From assembly GCA_034437455.1 (NCBI GenBank), contig DAOTUB010000233.1:1-6547 (forward strand): a DNA stretch of 6,547 nucleotides, read 5' to 3'. Of the stretch, positions 1 through 5,598 are shown piece after piece. The stretch comes from DAOTUB01 sp034437455. Lineage in GTDB: Bacteria; Chloroflexota; Anaerolineae; B4-G1. The notes beneath the pieces are model-generated. The model made no database searches and had not been told where the DNA came from. It was given only the letters and a program-made list of their open reading frames with translations. The first letter of the stretch is position 1, and every line of letters starts with the position of its first letter. The position numbers and the translations under genes were made by a program.

Positions 1-286
1 TGACCGCGATGGAATAGTAGAAGCAGTGTACGGCGAATTACACAGCTACGTCGAACGCGGCGGCAAGGAAAAATTGTTCTACTATCCTAGAGGCAGTGAC
101 ATCGCTGGCCGTGAGCAGGCAATGCGCGAATTCGCCAGTTACTTTGTGAACCAGGTGTTCTACGAGGCGCTACGGGGCGATAAGAGCGCGCTGCGCGGAA
201 AACAATTGAACTTGCTCAAGAGCGCCTGTGAGGTGATCTACCGTGAGGCAGACGACCTCGAATGGGCCGAGCGAAATTCAGACTGA
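1..286 (+). CDS. csc3: Csc3/Cas10d, type I-D large subunit (3' end only)
   Basis: The reading frame is open from the left edge (first full codon at base 2) to a TGA at 284-286. This leaves the last 94 residues of a protein whose start lies outside the window; a GTG at 26 is an internal codon, not a start. The stretch FASYFVNQVFYEALRGDKSA followed by GKQLNLLKSACEVIYR resembles the C-terminal helical end of Csc3 (Cas10d), the large subunit of the type I-D surveillance complex. Its position directly before csc2 and csc1 fits the standard I-D order. In studied I-D systems the small subunit Cas11d is made from an internal start near the 3' end of this gene, so this segment may be shared by two proteins; any such start is upstream and cannot be seen. 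The HD and Palm-like parts are also off-window. The identity rests on recognised motifs plus context, not on an alignment. Confidence 0.88.
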   Translation, partial: DRDGIVEAVYGELHSYVERGGKEKLFYYPRGSDIAGREQAMREFASYFVNQVFYEALRGDKSALRGKQLNLLKSACEVIYREADDLEWAERNSD

Positions 287-320
287 AGCACCGGTTACGT
301 ACCTATTACCGTATATTCAT

Positions 321-326
321 AAGGAG
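321..326 (+). promoter_or_regulatory. Ribosome binding site of csc2
   Basis: AAGGAG lies 7 nt before the ATG at 334. It decides the start of csc2: the frame is open further upstream to an ATG at 262, but that start would overlap csc3, lacks a comparable site and would add 24 basic residues not expected in Csc2. Confidence 0.75.
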
Positions 327-333
327 AACAAAA

Positions 334-1347
334 ATGAAACCGTTGAACAGTGAGTGGTTCCTATCTCATATACCTGGCAAGCCGATGGGGCGGTATGCCC
401 ACATCATCTTGCTACGGGTGACCGATTCTTATCCGCTTTTCCAGACAGACGGGGAGTTGAACACGGCTCGTGTGCACGCCGGAGACAGTCACAAAGACTT
501 GATCACGCGACTGACCATCTTCAAGCGCAAACAATCCACGCCGGAAAGATTGACGGGACGCGAGTTGCTACGACGTCACGGTTTTCTGAGTGGTGAAGAG
601 GCGGATGGCAAGAAAGAAGCTGGCGACGATGGTCTGCCCATCTGCGATTACAACGTGAGTTTTTGTACCACATGTCCAGATTGCATATCTTATGGTTTTG
701 CCATAGGCGACAGAGGCTCAGAGAAATCCAAGGTCATCACTGATACGGCCTATTCCCTGACGACCTACGATCACAGCCACGAAGCTTTCACACTCAATGC
801 CCCTTACGAAGATGGTACGATGACGCGGCACGGAGAAGTGACCAGCCGCATCAACGAGCAGGATCACGTCCAACCGCAAGTGATCTTTCCGGCAGTGGTC
901 ACGGCCCGTGACCTTACGGAGAACTTGTTTCTCTACGTGCTGAACAATGTACTGCGAACGCGACGGTATGGCGCGCAGACGACACGGACCGGACGGCTAC
1001 ACAATCGCATCGTAGCAGTGGCGTTGACCGACGGCGACATTTTCTCCAACCTTCTTTTCACCCAGCGGCTCTATGATGCGCTGTTGGACGCCGACGTAGT
1101 TAAACCGCCCGATCCGCTGGACCTGGACGTGGTTTTCGGGGCTGCTCGGAATCTGGCGCCAGAATTGCTTCGGGAGGATGGCGTGACCGTAGATCAACTG
1201 CTCATCGGTGAGGACGTCGACGCGCTGGTGGATGCGGTGCGAGAGGTGAGCGCCGATGATACTGCCACCAAGAAATTGCTTACCGAGGCGTTCGCCGATA
1301 GTCGCGCCTATCACGAGGCCTGGATTGCCAAGTCGAAGAAGCGTTAG
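334..1347 (+). CDS. csc2: Csc2 (Cas7d), type I-D crRNA backbone subunit
   Basis: This 337-aa protein begins MKPLNSEWFLSH, a typical Csc2 start, and has the usual family length of roughly 330-350 aa. Csc2 is the Cas7-group RRM-fold protein that polymerises along the crRNA spacer in the type I-D complex. Four cysteines, C104, C111, C114 and C117 (the last three spaced CxxCxxC within FCTTCPDC), could form the zinc site known in archaeal Csc2; this is inference from the pattern. They are followed by GFAIGD and TAYSLTTYDHSHEAF, and later by YGAQTTRTGRLHNRI, a conserved-looking basic segment. The end is rich in acidic residues and then finishes with a lysine/arginine tail (KSKKR). The gene starts 47 nt after csc3 and stops 9 nt before csc1, so it is almost surely cotranscribed with them. 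GC by eye is near 50%, below cas6-cas1 downstream. Confidence 0.95.
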   Translation: MKPLNSEWFLSHIPGKPMGRYAHIILLRVTDSYPLFQTDGELNTARVHAGDSHKDLITRLTIFKRKQSTPERLTGRELLRRHGFLSGEEADGKKEAGDDGLPICDYNVSFCTTCPDCISYGFAIGDRGSEKSKVITDTAYSLTTYDHSHEAFTLNAPYEDGTMTRHGEVTSRINEQDHVQPQVIFPAVVTARDLTENLFLYVLNNVLRTRRYGAQTTRTGRLHNRIVAVALTDGDIFSNLLFTQRLYDALLDADVVKPPDPLDLDVVFGAARNLAPELLREDGVTVDQLLIGEDVDALVDAVREVSADDTATKKLLTEAFADSRAYHEAWIAKSKKR

Positions 1348-1351
1348 GAGG
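1346..1351 (+). promoter_or_regulatory. Ribosome binding site of csc1
   Basis: A full AGGAGG overlaps the TAG stop of csc2 and sits 5 nt before the csc1 ATG. Ribosomes ending csc2 therefore terminate on the csc1 site, which would favour coupled translation of the two complex subunits. Confidence 0.75.
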
Positions 1352-1356
1352 TTGCC

Positions 1357-2025
1357 ATGCACCTCTATCTTTGTCGGCTAACCTTCCACGAGAACCTGTT
1401 TTACGCTACGCGGGAGATAGGTCGGCTGTACGAGACCGGACGGTATCTACACAATTATGCTCTGACCTATGCGCTAGGGTTTGCCGTTGCACCTTACTTT
1501 CACGCGCAACAAGTGCCCCGATACGCAGAAGAACTGGAGCCGTTAAATGAGCGCGGTGTCTATGTCACGCCAGCACGAGGCGTAAATGTACGATATGAAT
1601 TGAATACTTTCAAGTATGCAAACAATGCCTACCACGTCAAGATGGCTCCAAGCAGTCGCAACACTCCTACTTTTGGGCGGGCGAAAGAAATCGCGGTAGA
1701 CAGTCAATTCGAGTTTGCTGTATTGAGCCAGGAGCGGTTGAAATTATCTCGCTGGGTACGGATGGGGCTATGGCGAAGCAAGGCATTGGTCGAGTGTTTA
1801 GGTGAGGTAGGAGTAGAGAGAGCGTCTCTCTCTGAGCAGGTTGCCAGTCTTCCGCTAAATCCACTGGATGTCGCCGGCAAGTTGGGAATTTACGACCTGA
1901 TCTCAATGCCACCCTCCAGCCTGGTAGAGAATGCGCGTATCGAAGCAGAATGGTTACGCGCTGAGGTGGGTCAGCGGGTGATTATGTTGCCGGCAGGGAT
2001 GGCTTACACTTTTTCCAAGCTGTGA
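1357..2025 (+). CDS. csc1: Csc1 (Cas5d), type I-D complex subunit
   Basis: This 222-aa protein opens with MHLYLCRLTFHENLFYATRE and then GRLYETGRYLHNYALTYALG, the characteristic N-terminus of Csc1, and has the usual family length. Csc1 is the Cas5-group RRM-fold protein that caps the crRNA at its 5' handle and, in I-D complexes, contributes to PAM-side DNA contact (family knowledge). A central basic stretch, LKLSRWVRMGLWRSKALVE (about residues 128-146), is a plausible nucleic-acid-contact segment. The C-terminus, LPAGMAYTFSKL, is compact and hydrophobic, and the frame is unbroken. The ATG at 1357 is supported by an AGGAGG 5 nt upstream. A perfect 8-bp hairpin lies inside the coding region at 1815-1833. 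A 51-nt gap follows before the next ORF. Confidence 0.94.
   Translation: MHLYLCRLTFHENLFYATREIGRLYETGRYLHNYALTYALGFAVAPYFHAQQVPRYAEELEPLNERGVYVTPARGVNVRYELNTFKYANNAYHVKMAPSSRNTPTFGRAKEIAVDSQFEFAVLSQERLKLSRWVRMGLWRSKALVECLGEVGVERASLSEQVASLPLNPLDVAGKLGIYDLISMPPSSLVENARIEAEWLRAEVGQRVIMLPAGMAYTFSKL
1815..1833 (+). other. Perfect hairpin within csc1
   Basis: AGAGAGAG (1815-1822), the loop CGT, then CTCTCTCT (1826-1833) form an uninterrupted 8-bp stem in the csc1 mRNA. The same codons read Arg-Ala-Ser-Leu-Ser in frame. The structure is seen directly. Any effect on translation or mRNA stability is speculation, and low-complexity GA/CT runs can arise by chance. No T-run follows, so it is not an intrinsic terminator. 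Confidence 0.5.
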
Positions 2026-2063
2026 GACGGTGGAGCGAGGAGTTGTTTTCATCGCCCGATCTC

Positions 2064-2070
2064 AAGGAGG
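2064..2070 (+). promoter_or_regulatory. Ribosome binding site of the small ORF
   Basis: AAGGAGG, a near-perfect anti-SD match, lies 6 nt before the ATG at 2077. It is the strongest single reason to believe that the 96-aa ORF is translated. Confidence 0.75.
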
Positions 2071-2076
2071 ATTCTC

Positions 2077-2367
2077 ATGCGCACCGCCACCCCCACCCAA
2101 GCTATCGAGATGCTGCTCCGTGCCCTGTACGAAGGCACCGCCTCCGACTATCCCTGGATCGCCCACAACGGCGTCGCCTGGGAGATGGAGGAGTGGGCCT
2201 GCGACGAGTCGGTGGACGGGCCGTTGGCCTACCAGCGCGCGTTGCTCACCCTGGCCGACAGTCGGACCCGCGCGCTGACCCGCGAGACCGTCAAAGCTGT
2301 ACAGGTTGCGGCCCAGCGTGTCCTGGCGTTGCTCGAATCTTGCGAGGAAGAAAAATATGACCGGTGA
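2077..2367 (+). CDS. Hypothetical 96-aa helical protein in the I-D operon
   Basis: I do not recognise this protein. It starts MRTATPTQAIEMLLRALYEG and has an aromatic/acidic middle, DYPWIAHNGVAWEMEEWACD (about residues 25-44), then a long likely helix from about residue 66, ETVKAVQVAAQRVLALLESC, and a charged tail EEEKYDR. Composition suggests an all-alpha fold. There is no signal peptide, membrane segment or visible catalytic motif. It lies 51 nt after csc1, has a strong Shine-Dalgarno, and its last codons overlap the cas6 start by 11 nt, so it is built into the operon. Possible roles, all inference: a Cas11-like helical small subunit, an accessory factor for Cas6, or an unrelated passenger gene. 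Against Cas11: I-D systems usually make that subunit from inside csc3. GC rises sharply here (one sampled 60-nt stretch is about 73%), unlike csc1. Confidence 0.75.
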   Translation: MRTATPTQAIEMLLRALYEGTASDYPWIAHNGVAWEMEEWACDESVDGPLAYQRALLTLADSRTRALTRETVKAVQVAAQRVLALLESCEEEKYDR

Positions 2368-3211
2368 AGATCATCTTTATTCTATCGTCGTCACCCTCAC
2401 CCCCACCCGCGAAACAACCATCCGGGCGACGATGGGCCGCCAGGTCCACGCTGCTTTCCTCAAGACGGTGCGTGAGTCGGATGAGGCGCTGGCCGAGGTG
2501 CTGCACCTGCCGGACATGCCCATCCGCCCGTTCACTGTCTCTATGCTCCAGGATACGCTGCCAGCGCAGGATGGTCGGTTGCGCCTTTCGCCGGAGGAGA
2601 CGTATTGGTTGCGCTTTACCGCGCTCTACCAGCCCATCTTTGAGCGGTTTATGGCGCGCTTCTTGCACGGCGCGGGCCGCCCGGTCATCCGCCTGGGCAG
2701 CGCGGTGCTGCTGATCAAGGAGATTCTCGCCACGCCAGAGGGTCATCCCTGGGCCGGATACTCCTCGTGGGGCCAACTGGTCAAGGAGGTGGAGCCTCGG
2801 CCCGAGATCACCCTGGACTTTTGCTCTCCCACCGCCTTTGGCTTTGGGCAAAAGGAGTGGGGTAAAAAGGTGATGGTGTTGCCGCTGCCAGAGACGGTTT
2901 TCGGCAGCCTGGCGCGGTCTTGGAACGCGCTGGCCCCGCCGCCGTTCGGGGTGGACTTGCAGGAATTGCGAGCTTATCTGGAGGAGCACGTGGTCGTCAA
3001 GCGCATCCACGATCTGCGCACCCAGATGTTGCGCTTCCGCCGCTCAAAGCAGGTCGGCTTTGTTGGGCGCGTCACCTACGGCTTGATGGGAGAGGATAAC
3101 GGCGTCCGCGCTCAGCTCAACGCTCTGGCTGATTTCTCCTTTTACGCTGGGGTGGGAATGAAAACGACGATGGGGATGGGACAGTGTCGTCGAATGATCA
3201 ATGAACAATGA
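2357..3211 (+). CDS. cas6: Cas6 CRISPR endoribonuclease
   Basis: This 284-aa protein cuts the CRISPR transcript inside each repeat and leaves an 8-nt 5' handle (family function). The C-terminal glycine-rich loop, FYAGVGMKTTMGMGQCR (residues 262-278), is the family signature; it is preceded by FVGRVTYGL, typical of the second ferredoxin-like domain. The N-terminal domain starts with a beta strand, YSIVVTLTPT. H31 in the helix RQVHAAFLK lies where many Cas6 proteins carry the general-acid/base histidine; I infer this by position. I chose the ATG at 2357 because GAGGAAG lies about 8 nt upstream and MTGEDHLYSIVV begins the fold at once. The frame is open back to an ATG at 2306, but that would add 17 atypical residues and overlap the small ORF by 62 nt. 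GC is clearly higher than in csc2 and csc1. Confidence 0.95.
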   Translation: MTGEDHLYSIVVTLTPTRETTIRATMGRQVHAAFLKTVRESDEALAEVLHLPDMPIRPFTVSMLQDTLPAQDGRLRLSPEETYWLRFTALYQPIFERFMARFLHGAGRPVIRLGSAVLLIKEILATPEGHPWAGYSSWGQLVKEVEPRPEITLDFCSPTAFGFGQKEWGKKVMVLPLPETVFGSLARSWNALAPPPFGVDLQELRAYLEEHVVVKRIHDLRTQMLRFRRSKQVGFVGRVTYGLMGEDNGVRAQLNALADFSFYAGVGMKTTMGMGQCRRMINEQ

Positions 3212-3266
3212 CACGATGAACAATGGAATACGCGATGTGCATCACGTCTCACCCGTAACCTGAGTC
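3212..3266 (+). other. Cas6-cas4 intergenic gap with a short direct repeat
   Basis: This 55-nt gap is the widest in the operon and separates processing from adaptation genes. ATGAACAATG occurs at 3201-3210, overlapping the cas6 stop, and again at 3216-3225. No clear ribosome binding site precedes cas4, and no terminator or convincing promoter is visible. It may mark an old join between the effector and adaptation modules, which is inference. Confidence 0.4.
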
Positions 3267-3878
3267 ATGGAAACGTCCGATTTTTTACCCATTTCGATGC
3301 TCAACCAACTCGTATACTGCGAACGGCGCTTTTGGCTGATGTACGTCCACGGCGAGATGGTCGTCAACGCGCCGGTGCTGGAGGGCATTCAGCAGCACGA
3401 GCGCGCTCACGCCGGCGGCGTCGAGCGGGACGGTGAAACGATCACTCACCGCCGCGTCTACCTGTGGTCCGACGAGTTGCGCATTTCGGGCTTTGCCGAC
3501 TTGGTGGAGGAACGGCCTGGGTTGAGCTTGTCGAAACCAGGCGAGTTGACGCCCGTGGAGTACAAGCGTGGACGGATGGGACGCTGGCTCAACGATCACG
3601 TCCAACTGTGCGCTCAGGCGCTCTGCCTGGAGGAGCGGACCGGGCAGCCGGTGGAGCGAGGGCAGATCTTTTACTGGCGCTCGCGGCGTCGAGTGACGGT
3701 CGAGATCAGCCCGGAGCTGCGACAACGCACGAAGGCAGTTGTGGCACGCGCCTTTGAGCTTTTGGAGCAGGGCCGAATGCCGCCGCCCCTCGATCGGCGG
3801 GCCAAGTGCCACGACTGTTCGCTGGAATCCATCTGCCTGCCGCGCGAGGTGCTGCTCCTTTCGAGGGAACGAGCCTGA
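3267..3878 (+). CDS. cas4: Cas4 RecB-like nuclease with Fe-S cluster
   Basis: This 203-aa Cas4 helps Cas1-Cas2 trim prespacers and choose the correct PAM and orientation (family role). LNQLVYCERRFWL carries C18; C181, C184 and C190 (KCHDCSLESIC) complete the four cysteines of an iron-sulphur cluster. The RecB-type active site appears intact: H44 in IQQHERAH, D78 in GFADLVE, and E98 and K100 in PVEYKRG, followed by glutamines 113 and 117. An in-frame TGA at 3261 makes 3267 the first possible ATG, although no Shine-Dalgarno is evident. Residues 84-92 are encoded by a palindromic element resembling a dispersed repeat (3516-3541), placed in the loop between D78 and E98. The stop codon overlaps a possible upstream cas1 ATG (TGATG), and the preferred cas1 start is 29 nt further on. 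Confidence 0.95.
   Translation: METSDFLPISMLNQLVYCERRFWLMYVHGEMVVNAPVLEGIQQHERAHAGGVERDGETITHRRVYLWSDELRISGFADLVEERPGLSLSKPGELTPVEYKRGRMGRWLNDHVQLCAQALCLEERTGQPVERGQIFYWRSRRRVTVEISPELRQRTKAVVARAFELLEQGRMPPPLDRRAKCHDCSLESICLPREVLLLSRERA
3516..3541. repeat. Dispersed palindromic repeat inside cas4
   Basis: CCTGG at 3516-3520 pairs with CCAGG at 3537-3541 around the core TTGAGCTTGTCGAA (3522-3535). The core is the reverse complement of TTCGACAAGCTCAA, a motif I recall as highly repeated in many environmental bacterial genomes, including Chloroflexota. There it often adds peptides such as LSLSK to proteins, and here it encodes PGLSLSKPG. The palindrome is visible; membership of a mobile repeat family is from memory and needs a genome-wide count. 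Confidence 0.6.
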
Positions 3879-3896
3879 TGGCCCAACTTCAAACGT

Positions 3897-3903
3897 GGGA
3901 GGA
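3897..3903 (+). promoter_or_regulatory. Ribosome binding site of cas1
   Basis: GGGAGGA lies 4 nt before the ATG at 3908. It favours that start over the ATG at 3878, which has only a weaker GAGGGA about 9 nt upstream. Confidence 0.6.
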
Positions 3904-3907
3904 TGGT

Positions 3908-4975
3908 ATGACCACGCTCTATCTGACCGAACCGCGCTCGCTGGTCAAAAAAGATGGCGATACGTTGCTGGTGCGCATTCCAGAAAACGAGGAAAAGGGA
4001 ACGCCGAAGCGAAAGGTTCGCGTGCCGCTGGTCAAGGTCACTCAAGTCGTCGTCTACGGCGATGTGACGCTGACCAGCCCGGCGATGATGGCGCTCCTGG
4101 AGCAGCAGGCTGACGTTTGTTTCTGCTCTTACTACGGCCGTTTCCAGGGACGACTAAGCCCGGCGCTGGGCAAAAATAGTCTGATCCGCCTGGAGCAACA
4201 TCGCGCGCACAACGATTCTTTCCGTTCCTTTGCCCTGGCGCGGGCCTTTGTCTATGGCAAGCTGGCGAATATGCGCACTCTGTTGCTGCGCGCCAACCGG
4301 AAACGAGACGATCCAGACGTCGCGCAGGCAACGGCGGCGATCAAAGGCGTGATGAAACAGGTCGAGGCGTTGACGCCGGACCAAGACGCGCCGCCGCCCG
4401 ATCCGTCCGATCCTCAGGCGGGTACTATTTACGGCACATTGTTGGGGCTGGAGGGGGCGGGAACGGCTTTTTACTTTGGCGTCTTGGGGCGCTTGTTGAA
4501 AGGGGATTGGAGTTTCGAGCGCAGGACAAAGCGCCCGCCGCGCGATCCTGTCAACGCGCTTCTCTCCTTCGGCTACGTGCTACTGATGAACCAGGTCGCC
4601 TCGGCGATCAGTATCGTTGGCCTGGACCCTTACGTCGGTTTTCTCCACTCGTCGCAATTTGGCAAGCCGGCGTTGGCGCTTGACGTGATGGAGCCGTTTC
4701 GTCCCGTGGTCGTGGATTCCGTCGTGCTGACGCTGCTCAACAATCAGATGTTGACGGAGAAAGATTTCGAGGAGGAGTTGGGAGCCTGGCGGCTGAAGGA
4801 GGGCGGCCGGCGCACCTTCCTGACCAAATTCGAGGAGCGGCTGAGCACAGAGATTCGACATCCCGTCTTTGAGTACAAGGTGACTTATCGGCGGAATCTG
4901 GAGCTGGAGGTGCGATTGGTATCCAAGTGGTTGACCGGCGAGATTCGCCAGTTCGAGCCTTTCATGGTAAGATAA
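3908..4975 (+). CDS. cas1: Cas1 integrase
   Basis: This 355-aa Cas1 is the metal-dependent integrase that, with Cas2, inserts spacers next to the leader. The N-terminal beta domain begins MTTLYLTEP and continues through VVVYGDVTLTSPAMMALLEQ. The C-terminal helical domain holds the catalytic set: E182 in LGLEGAGTAFYF, H247 in GFLHSS, and D259/E262 in LDVMEPFRP. A proline/aspartate-rich linker (about residues 156-170) joins the domains. I prefer the ATG at 3908 because of its GGGAGGA site and because MTTLYLTEP is a usual Cas1 start. The ATG at 3878 would add ten residues (MAQLQTWEDG) and overlap the cas4 stop by 1 nt, so it cannot be excluded. The TAA stop overlaps the cas2 ATG by 1 nt, implying coupled translation and the fixed stoichiometry expected for the Cas1-Cas2 complex. 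Confidence 0.96.
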   Translation: MTTLYLTEPRSLVKKDGDTLLVRIPENEEKGTPKRKVRVPLVKVTQVVVYGDVTLTSPAMMALLEQQADVCFCSYYGRFQGRLSPALGKNSLIRLEQHRAHNDSFRSFALARAFVYGKLANMRTLLLRANRKRDDPDVAQATAAIKGVMKQVEALTPDQDAPPPDPSDPQAGTIYGTLLGLEGAGTAFYFGVLGRLLKGDWSFERRTKRPPRDPVNALLSFGYVLLMNQVASAISIVGLDPYVGFLHSSQFGKPALALDVMEPFRPVVVDSVVLTLLNNQMLTEKDFEEELGAWRLKEGGRRTFLTKFEERLSTEIRHPVFEYKVTYRRNLELEVRLVSKWLTGEIRQFEPFMVR

Positions 4976-5274
4976 TGGCGACCCGTGGGAAGCCCAAACG
5001 CACGCTCTACATCATCGCGTATGATATTTCCAGCGATCGCCGTCGTAATAAGGTACACAAGACGCTATGTGGGTTTGGACAGTGGACACAGTACAGTCTC
5101 TTTGAATGTCATCTGACGGCCAAAGAGTTCCTGGCTCTGCGGGACAAACTGGATAAGCATCTGGATTCACAGGAGGATAGTCTGCGTTTCTATCCTCTCT
5201 GTGCGATGTGCGTGGAAAAGGTCGAGACCATAGGGTCGGAGAAGCCAAAGGAAGCGCAGGTGTTTATCGTCTGA
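4975..5274 (+). CDS. cas2: Cas2, adaptation complex subunit
   Basis: This 99-aa protein has the ferredoxin-like Cas2 pattern. The first strand, LYIIAYDIS, ends in the conserved D17; it is followed by DRRRNKVHKTLCGFG and QYSLFEC, and ends in FIV. Cas2 is the structural bridge between two Cas1 dimers during spacer integration. The ATG at 4975 shares its A with the cas1 stop (TAATG), and the weak Shine-Dalgarno suggests translation is coupled to cas1. The frame runs back to an ATG at 4927 within cas1, but that start would add 16 unlikely residues. The length is normal for the family. GC falls back to roughly 50% here (one sampled line is 48%), unlike the adjacent cas1. Confidence 0.95.
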   Translation: MATRGKPKRTLYIIAYDISSDRRRNKVHKTLCGFGQWTQYSLFECHLTAKEFLALRDKLDKHLDSQEDSLRFYPLCAMCVEKVETIGSEKPKEAQVFIV

Positions 5275-5300
5275 GCGAGTCTTTTTTTGCCTTACGGCCA

Positions 5301-5344
5301 TGCGAGCGGTGAAGCACCCCGGCTGGACCTGGGAGGCGCTCGCA
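5301..5344. repeat. Long-range inverted repeat in the distal leader
   Basis: TGCGAGCG (5301-5308) is an exact reverse complement of CGCTCGCA (5337-5344), with 28 nt between. The right arm lies within AGGCGCTCGCA (5334-5344), which recurs exactly at 5477-5487. Thus the 8-mer occurs three times in the leader, in two orientations. Function is unknown; it could be a protein-binding site or an RNA structure. Confidence 0.5.
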
Positions 5345-5525
5345 GTGCGGAACAGATGAGTGTGACAGCCACATAGAGGGAAAGCCAAGCCAATCACCGG
5401 CATATATGGGGGATATGGGTTGATGGCGAGAGAAGAGGAGCGGAGCGAAGGAGCAGCGAGCAGGCTCGATATGGCCAGGCGCTCGCAAGTCCAAGTGAAG
5501 TGGGGCGAAACTTTTATTTTTAGAT

Positions 5526-5574
5526 TCCTGGAGGGGTCTTTGTGGAGCGTCACACTCAAAATATCCTTCCAGGA
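5526..5574 (+). other. 12-bp stem-loop in the proximal leader
   Basis: TCCTGGAGGGGT (5526-5537) pairs with ATCCTTCCAGGA (5563-5574). Ten of 12 positions are Watson-Crick and the other two would be G-U pairs in + strand RNA. The 25-nt loop contains TGTGGAGCGTCACA, which can form a smaller TGTG/CACA stem. The G-U pairs point to an RNA structure read on the + strand, in the same direction as the array. Confidence 0.55.
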
Positions 5575-5585
5575 CGTAGATTGTG

Positions 5586-5598
5586 GGGCGTGACGCCC
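5586..5598. other. 13-nt palindrome just before the array
   Basis: GGGCGTGACGCCC has 6-nt arms exactly complementary around a single central G. It ends 15 nt before repeat 1, within the zone where leader-anchoring sequences act in other type I systems (family knowledge). It could be a dimeric protein-binding site; as RNA the one-base loop would need fraying. Confidence 0.5.

Noticed and set aside
2291..3010. Minus-strand 239-codon frame opposite cas6
   Set aside because: It is antisense to a clear Cas6, arginine/histidine-rich, and of the kind produced by high-GC codon bias on the opposite strand.
3231..3260. GATG-TG-CATC mini-palindrome before cas4 as an operator
   Set aside because: A 4-bp arm is expected by chance and nothing else supports a binding site there.
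5275..5310. Possible intrinsic terminator after cas2 at the T-run 5282-5288
   Set aside because: No convincing GC-rich hairpin immediately precedes the T-run. The TGCGAGCG/CGCTCGCA arms come after it, with no T-run following them.
5167..5559. Minus-strand open frame over the cas2 end and leader
   Set aside because: It overlaps cas2 antisense, has unnatural composition and no recognisable motif or ribosome binding site.
5505..5570. Array promoter boxes around the AT-rich patch and CAAAATATCC
   Set aside because: I could not find a -35/-10 pair with acceptable spacing and match, so I left the promoter unassigned within the leader.
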